This document shows positions 61,480 to 64,000 of a stretch of 64,000 nucleotides of DNA, in pieces. The translations under genes were made by a program, and so were the position numbers. Source of the stretch: Actinopolyspora saharensis (GTDB taxonomy: Bacteria > Actinomycetota > Actinomycetes > Mycobacteriales > Pseudonocardiaceae); contig NZ_FNKO01000001.1 of assembly GCF_900100925.1 (NCBI RefSeq), positions 372,001 to 436,000 on the forward strand, given 5' to 3'. Below the pieces are notes generated by a model. The model was not told where the DNA came from. It worked only from the letters and a program-made list of their open reading frames with translations, and did not search any database. The number at the start of each line of letters is the position of its first letter. The first letter of the stretch is position 1.

Positions 61480-61695
61480 TTGCTCGTGCCTTATGCGTTC
61501 ACAGCGGGGCTGCTGGTGCTGGCCCTGGTGGTTCTGACGGCTTCGTTGCTGGTCACGCTGCGTTCGGTCCGGCGGTTCCACGCCGCCCGTTCCGCGGTGA
61601 CGAGCGATCTCGCGGACAGGGCGGGGATGTTGCGCGCCAGGGTCGCCGGTGTCGGGGTGGCACTGCGGCAGCGTTGCCCCAAACGAAGCTGTTGA
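61480..61695 (+). CDS. Small single-pass membrane protein between pafC and tatA
   Basis: 71 aa from the TTG at 61480, or 69 aa from the GTG at 61486; GAGGGGG is upstream. One transmembrane helix (FTAGLLVLALVVLTASLLVTL), then a basic amphipathic segment RSVRRFHAARSAVTSDLADR and RARVAGVGVALRQRC. A tiny protein at this position would be easy to miss. The TM plus amphipathic plan is loosely like TatA but lacks the Phe-Gly hinge. Function unknown. Confidence 0.65.
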   Translation: MLVPYAFTAGLLVLALVVLTASLLVTLRSVRRFHAARSAVTSDLADRAGMLRARVAGVGVALRQRCPKRSC

Positions 61696-61754
61696 GAACT
61701 GTCGGCTAGGGCGTAGTATTTCCGTGGCAGCAGGCTTGAGAGAGGTGTGCGGAC

Positions 61755-62057
61755 ATGAGTTTTCCCGGTGGGTGGGAGCTGGTTCTGATCGTCGGTGTCT
61801 TGGTGCTGTTGTTCGGTGCCACCAAGTTGCCGCAACTGGCCAGGTCACTGGGGCAGTCTGCCCGGGTGTTCAAGGCCGAGACGCGTGGTATGAAGCAGGA
61901 CGAGGAAACCGCCTCGCGCTCCAACACCGAGCAGGAGCAGCCGCAGCAGCTCACCACTGGAGAACCGCAGCGTGACGGTTTCGCCGCTCCGGGGGCGGAT
62001 CGGGTGAACGGTGAGCGCCCGGCCGAGAGCGCGTACCGCAACGACGCCACGAACTGA
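61755..62057 (+). CDS. tatA: Sec-independent protein translocase subunit TatA
   Basis: 100 aa. N-terminal membrane helix LVLIVGVLVLLFGATKLP with the Phe-Gly hinge, amphipathic helix QLARSLGQSARVFKAETRGM, then a Gln/Glu-rich soluble tail. TatA subunits form the pore for folded proteins with twin-arginine signals. GAGAGAGG-type ribosome site before the ATG. tatC follows 9 bases later. Confidence 0.96.
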   Translation: MSFPGGWELVLIVGVLVLLFGATKLPQLARSLGQSARVFKAETRGMKQDEETASRSNTEQEQPQQLTTGEPQRDGFAAPGADRVNGERPAESAYRNDATN

Positions 62058-62066
62058 TCCGGGGCT

Positions 62067-63023
62067 GTGACGGTGGAAGACAATCCGCGTCGTGGCCGCA
62101 AACTGTTCAGGCGTGATCGGGAGAAGTTCAGTCGTCGCCGCAATCCCGACGGCACCATGAGCCTCGTCGATCACCTCTACGAGCTGCGTCATCGCCTCGG
62201 GGTGGCGTTGCTCTGGGTGCTGATCGGCGGAATCTTCGGATTCTGGTGGTTTTCGAACCAGCTGTTCTTCCTGCCGAGCCTCGGGGATCTCATCACCGGG
62301 CCGTACTGCTCGTTGCCCGAGAGTGCGCGGATGACCCCGAACGGCGAGTGCCAGCTCATGCAGACCAGGCCGTTCGAAGTCTTCATGCTTCAGCTCAAGG
62401 TCGGTCTCGCGTTGGGTGCCGTGTTGTTGAGTCCGGTCTGGTTGTACCAGTTCTGGGCCTTCATCGCTCCCGGGCTGCACTCGAAGGAACGCAAGTTCGC
62501 CAGGGTGTTCGTCGGCATCGGCAGCCTGCTGTTCATCGCGGGCGCGCTGCTGGCCTACTTCGTAGTTCCGAAGGGGCTCACCTTCATGGTGGGCTTCGGT
62601 GGGGACGAGTTCTTCACCGCGCTCACCGGTGGCGAGTACATCAACTTCGTGCTGCTGATGCTGCTGTTCTTCGGCATCAGCTTCGAGCTCCCCCTCGTCA
62701 TGGTGATGCTCAACAGGGCGGGCGTGGTCACCTACACCAAGCTGCGCAGCTGGTGGCGGGGGAGCGTGTTCGCGCTGTTCATCTTCGCCGCCGTGGCCAC
62801 CCCGCAGGACCCGATCTCCATGCTGGTGCTCGGTGCGGCGCTGTGCGTGCTGTACTCCATCGCGCTGCTGATATGTCGTTCCCACGATCGAGCCAAGGAG
62901 CGAAAGCAGCGGGAGCAGGAGTCGGCGGAGGACCCCGACACTCCCTCGGACGTGGATACCAGGGCCTCCGAGCTGAGCCCGACCGGGACCTCGGCGACGC
63001 ACAAGGACGACGAGGCGACCTGA
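62067..63023 (+). CDS. tatC: Sec-independent protein translocase subunit TatC
   Basis: 318 aa, GTG start. MSLVDHLYELRHRLGVALLW is the N-terminal signal-recognition region, preceded by about 30 basic residues. Six membrane helices are visible, with FMLQLKVGLALGAVLLSPVW, FARVFVGIGSLLFIAGALLA and FVLLMLLFFGISFELPLVMV among them. An 55-residue hydrophilic C-terminal tail is typical of actinobacteria. It binds the RR signal peptide and recruits TatA. No tatB here; it is usually encoded elsewhere. Confidence 0.96.
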   Translation: MTVEDNPRRGRKLFRRDREKFSRRRNPDGTMSLVDHLYELRHRLGVALLWVLIGGIFGFWWFSNQLFFLPSLGDLITGPYCSLPESARMTPNGECQLMQTRPFEVFMLQLKVGLALGAVLLSPVWLYQFWAFIAPGLHSKERKFARVFVGIGSLLFIAGALLAYFVVPKGLTFMVGFGGDEFFTALTGGEYINFVLLMLLFFGISFELPLVMVMLNRAGVVTYTKLRSWWRGSVFALFIFAAVATPQDPISMLVLGAALCVLYSIALLICRSHDRAKERKQREQESAEDPDTPSDVDTRASELSPTGTSATHKDDEAT

Positions 63024-63051
63024 TCGAGGTTTCTCCCTCCCGGACGTCGCG

Positions 63052-63087
63052 GGGTCTTTTCGGCGCGGCCGCGCCGAAAAGACCCCT
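63052..63087 (+). terminator. 36-base perfect palindrome after tatC (terminator)
   Basis: 18-base arms pair without a mismatch (63052-63069 with 63070-63087) and an outer CCCGGA/TCCGGG (63040-63045 with 63089-63094) extends it. In RNA it would form a very strong hairpin 28 bases after the tatC stop, ahead of helY. Confidence 0.7.
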
Positions 63088-63225
63088 TCCGGGCCGATGC
63101 GCTCGGCAACTCCCGAGACCGCGCAGCGGTGGAGTGCGCGCGGGCTGCGGCCCGCCCGCGTCCCCCGTGCGGTGAATGTCACCGCGGTTGGCACATTCCC
63201 GGGGCGGATATGAAAGTCTGGGAGT

Positions 63226-64000
63226 GTGGCTGACAGCCGTACCGAAACCACGGAGACAGGCACCGCACCGGTGGATCCGGCAAGGGCCCGCACCGACGAA
63301 CACCGTGCCCGCGGTGCCCACCCGCGCCTGAACGCGTTCACGATGGACGTGTCCTTCGAGCTGGACGCGTTCCAGCGAACCGCCTGCCAGGCCCTGGAGG
63401 ACGGACACGGAGTGCTGGTCTGCGCCCCGACCGGGGCGGGCAAGACCGTGGTCGGCGAGTTCGCGGTGAACCTGGCCCTCGCCGGAGGGCACAAGTGCTT
63501 CTACACCACCCCGATCAAGGCGCTGTCCAATCAGAAGTACGCCGACTTCTGCGAACGCTACGGTTCCGCCTCGGTGGGGCTGCTGACCGGCGACACCTCG
63601 ATCAACGGCAACGCGCAGGTGGTCGTGATGACCACCGAGGTGCTGCGCAACATGCTCTACGCCGGTTCGAGCACCCTCGACGCGCTCGGCTACGTGGTGA
63701 TGGACGAGGTGCACTACCTGGCGGACCGCTTCCGGGGCGCGGTCTGGGAGGAAGTGATCCTGCACCTGCCCGAGCACGTGCAGCTCGCGAGCCTGTCGGC
63801 GACGGTGAGCAACGCCGAGGAGTTCGGCGAGTGGCTGGTCGAGGTGCGCGGGGACACCACCGTCGTGGTCGACGAGCACCGCCCGGTTCCGCTGTGGCAG
63901 CACATGCTGGTGGGCAGCAGCATGTTCGACCTGTTCGGCGGTGAGACGGAGAGCCGGGAGTTGAAGATCAACCCCGAGCTGCTGCGTCACACCAGGGAGC
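63226..64000 (+). CDS. helY: DEAD/DEAH-box RNA helicase of the Ski2 type, 5' part
   Basis: 258 codons before the right edge, GTG start at 63226 with GGGAG upstream. After a 30-residue lead, FELDAFQRTACQALEDG (Q-like motif), VCAPTGAGKTVVGEF (Walker A, I), TTPIKALSNQKY (Ia), LLTGDTSINGNA, MTTEVLRNML, VVMDEVHYLADRFRG (DEVH, II) and LASLSATVSNAEEFGEWL (III) are in order. This is the Ski2/Mtr4-like helicase HelY (Rv2092c type), whose role in RNA processing is inferred. Position after tatC matches Mycobacterium. Confidence 0.93.
   Translation, partial: MADSRTETTETGTAPVDPARARTDEHRARGAHPRLNAFTMDVSFELDAFQRTACQALEDGHGVLVCAPTGAGKTVVGEFAVNLALAGGHKCFYTTPIKALSNQKYADFCERYGSASVGLLTGDTSINGNAQVVVMTTEVLRNMLYAGSSTLDALGYVVMDEVHYLADRFRGAVWEEVILHLPEHVQLASLSATVSNAEEFGEWLVEVRGDTTVVVDEHRPVPLWQHMLVGSSMFDLFGGETESRELKINPELLRHTRE

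Overview
The window is GC-rich actinobacterial chromosome. It carries a mycothiol gene (mshC), a complete Pup-proteasome locus, a roadblock/GTPase conservon, an XRE-DUF397 pair, and a TatAC-HelY block in the order known from mycobacteria and their relatives. This set, with many GTG/TTG starts and 4-base ATGA/GTGA overlaps, points to a Pseudonocardiales-type organism (Saccharopolyspora/Actinopolyspora-like). The order is inferred; no rRNA or other phylogenetic marker gene lies here, and I found no tRNA, CRISPR array, integrase or transposase.

Layout. 1-6.7 kb: end of sufU, a MIP18-type Fe-S factor, an EAL-CBS-GGDEF protein, a lycopene cyclase, a dGTPase and an actinobacterial VLRF1 (peptidyl-tRNA hydrolase-like). 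7-9.6 kb: an ABC-F ATPase, an intergenic repeat, a 69-aa HTH protein. 9.7-13.3 kb: enoyl-CoA hydratase-like protein, SIS-domain protein, an orphan Imm1 immunity protein, an M55 aminopeptidase. 13.5-18.9 kb: a complete oligopeptide ABC importer (binding protein, two permeases, fused double ATPase). 19-25 kb: a second copy of the repeat, uridine-kinase-like protein, LD-carboxypeptidase, then DUF3090, SCO1664-family protein, MBL hydrolase and mshC. 25.8-29.7 kb: a conservon (histidine kinase-like ATPase, roadblock, DUF742, GTPase) with a styrene/indole-monooxygenase-type flavoprotein.

30-37.6 kb: PAC2 protein, then an accessory island. It holds a leftward cluster of small Cys-containing proteins, an HTH protein, a 126-aa unknown, a radical SAM/SPASM protein with a frameshift and a Cys-rich tail, an AAA ATPase and an aminoglycoside-phosphotransferase-fold kinase. 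The cluster is divergent from an XRE/DUF397 pair. It seems to occupy the place where other actinobacteria carry metH. I rate it the best candidate here for an undescribed system.

37.6-44 kb: HAD phosphatase, hisE, VOC protein, thioesterase, RecB-type nuclease, site-2 protease, trmI. 44-47 kb: three related single-pass membrane proteins. 47-62 kb: mpa/arc, an inserted aldo-keto reductase/TetR/SDR/NUDIX block, then dop, pup, prcB, prcA, pafA, an amidase, pafB, pafC, a small membrane protein, tatA, tatC and the start of helY. Pup is deamidated by Dop, ligated to substrates by PafA, and read by Mpa, which feeds the PrcAB core; PafB/PafC control a DNA-damage response.

A recurrent regulatory pattern is a TAnnnT -10 box ending 6-7 bases before the start codon (dgt, M55 peptidase, mshC, XRE regulator, a 22-aa upstream ORF, site-2 protease, aldo-keto reductase, dop, pafB), which predicts leaderless mRNAs.
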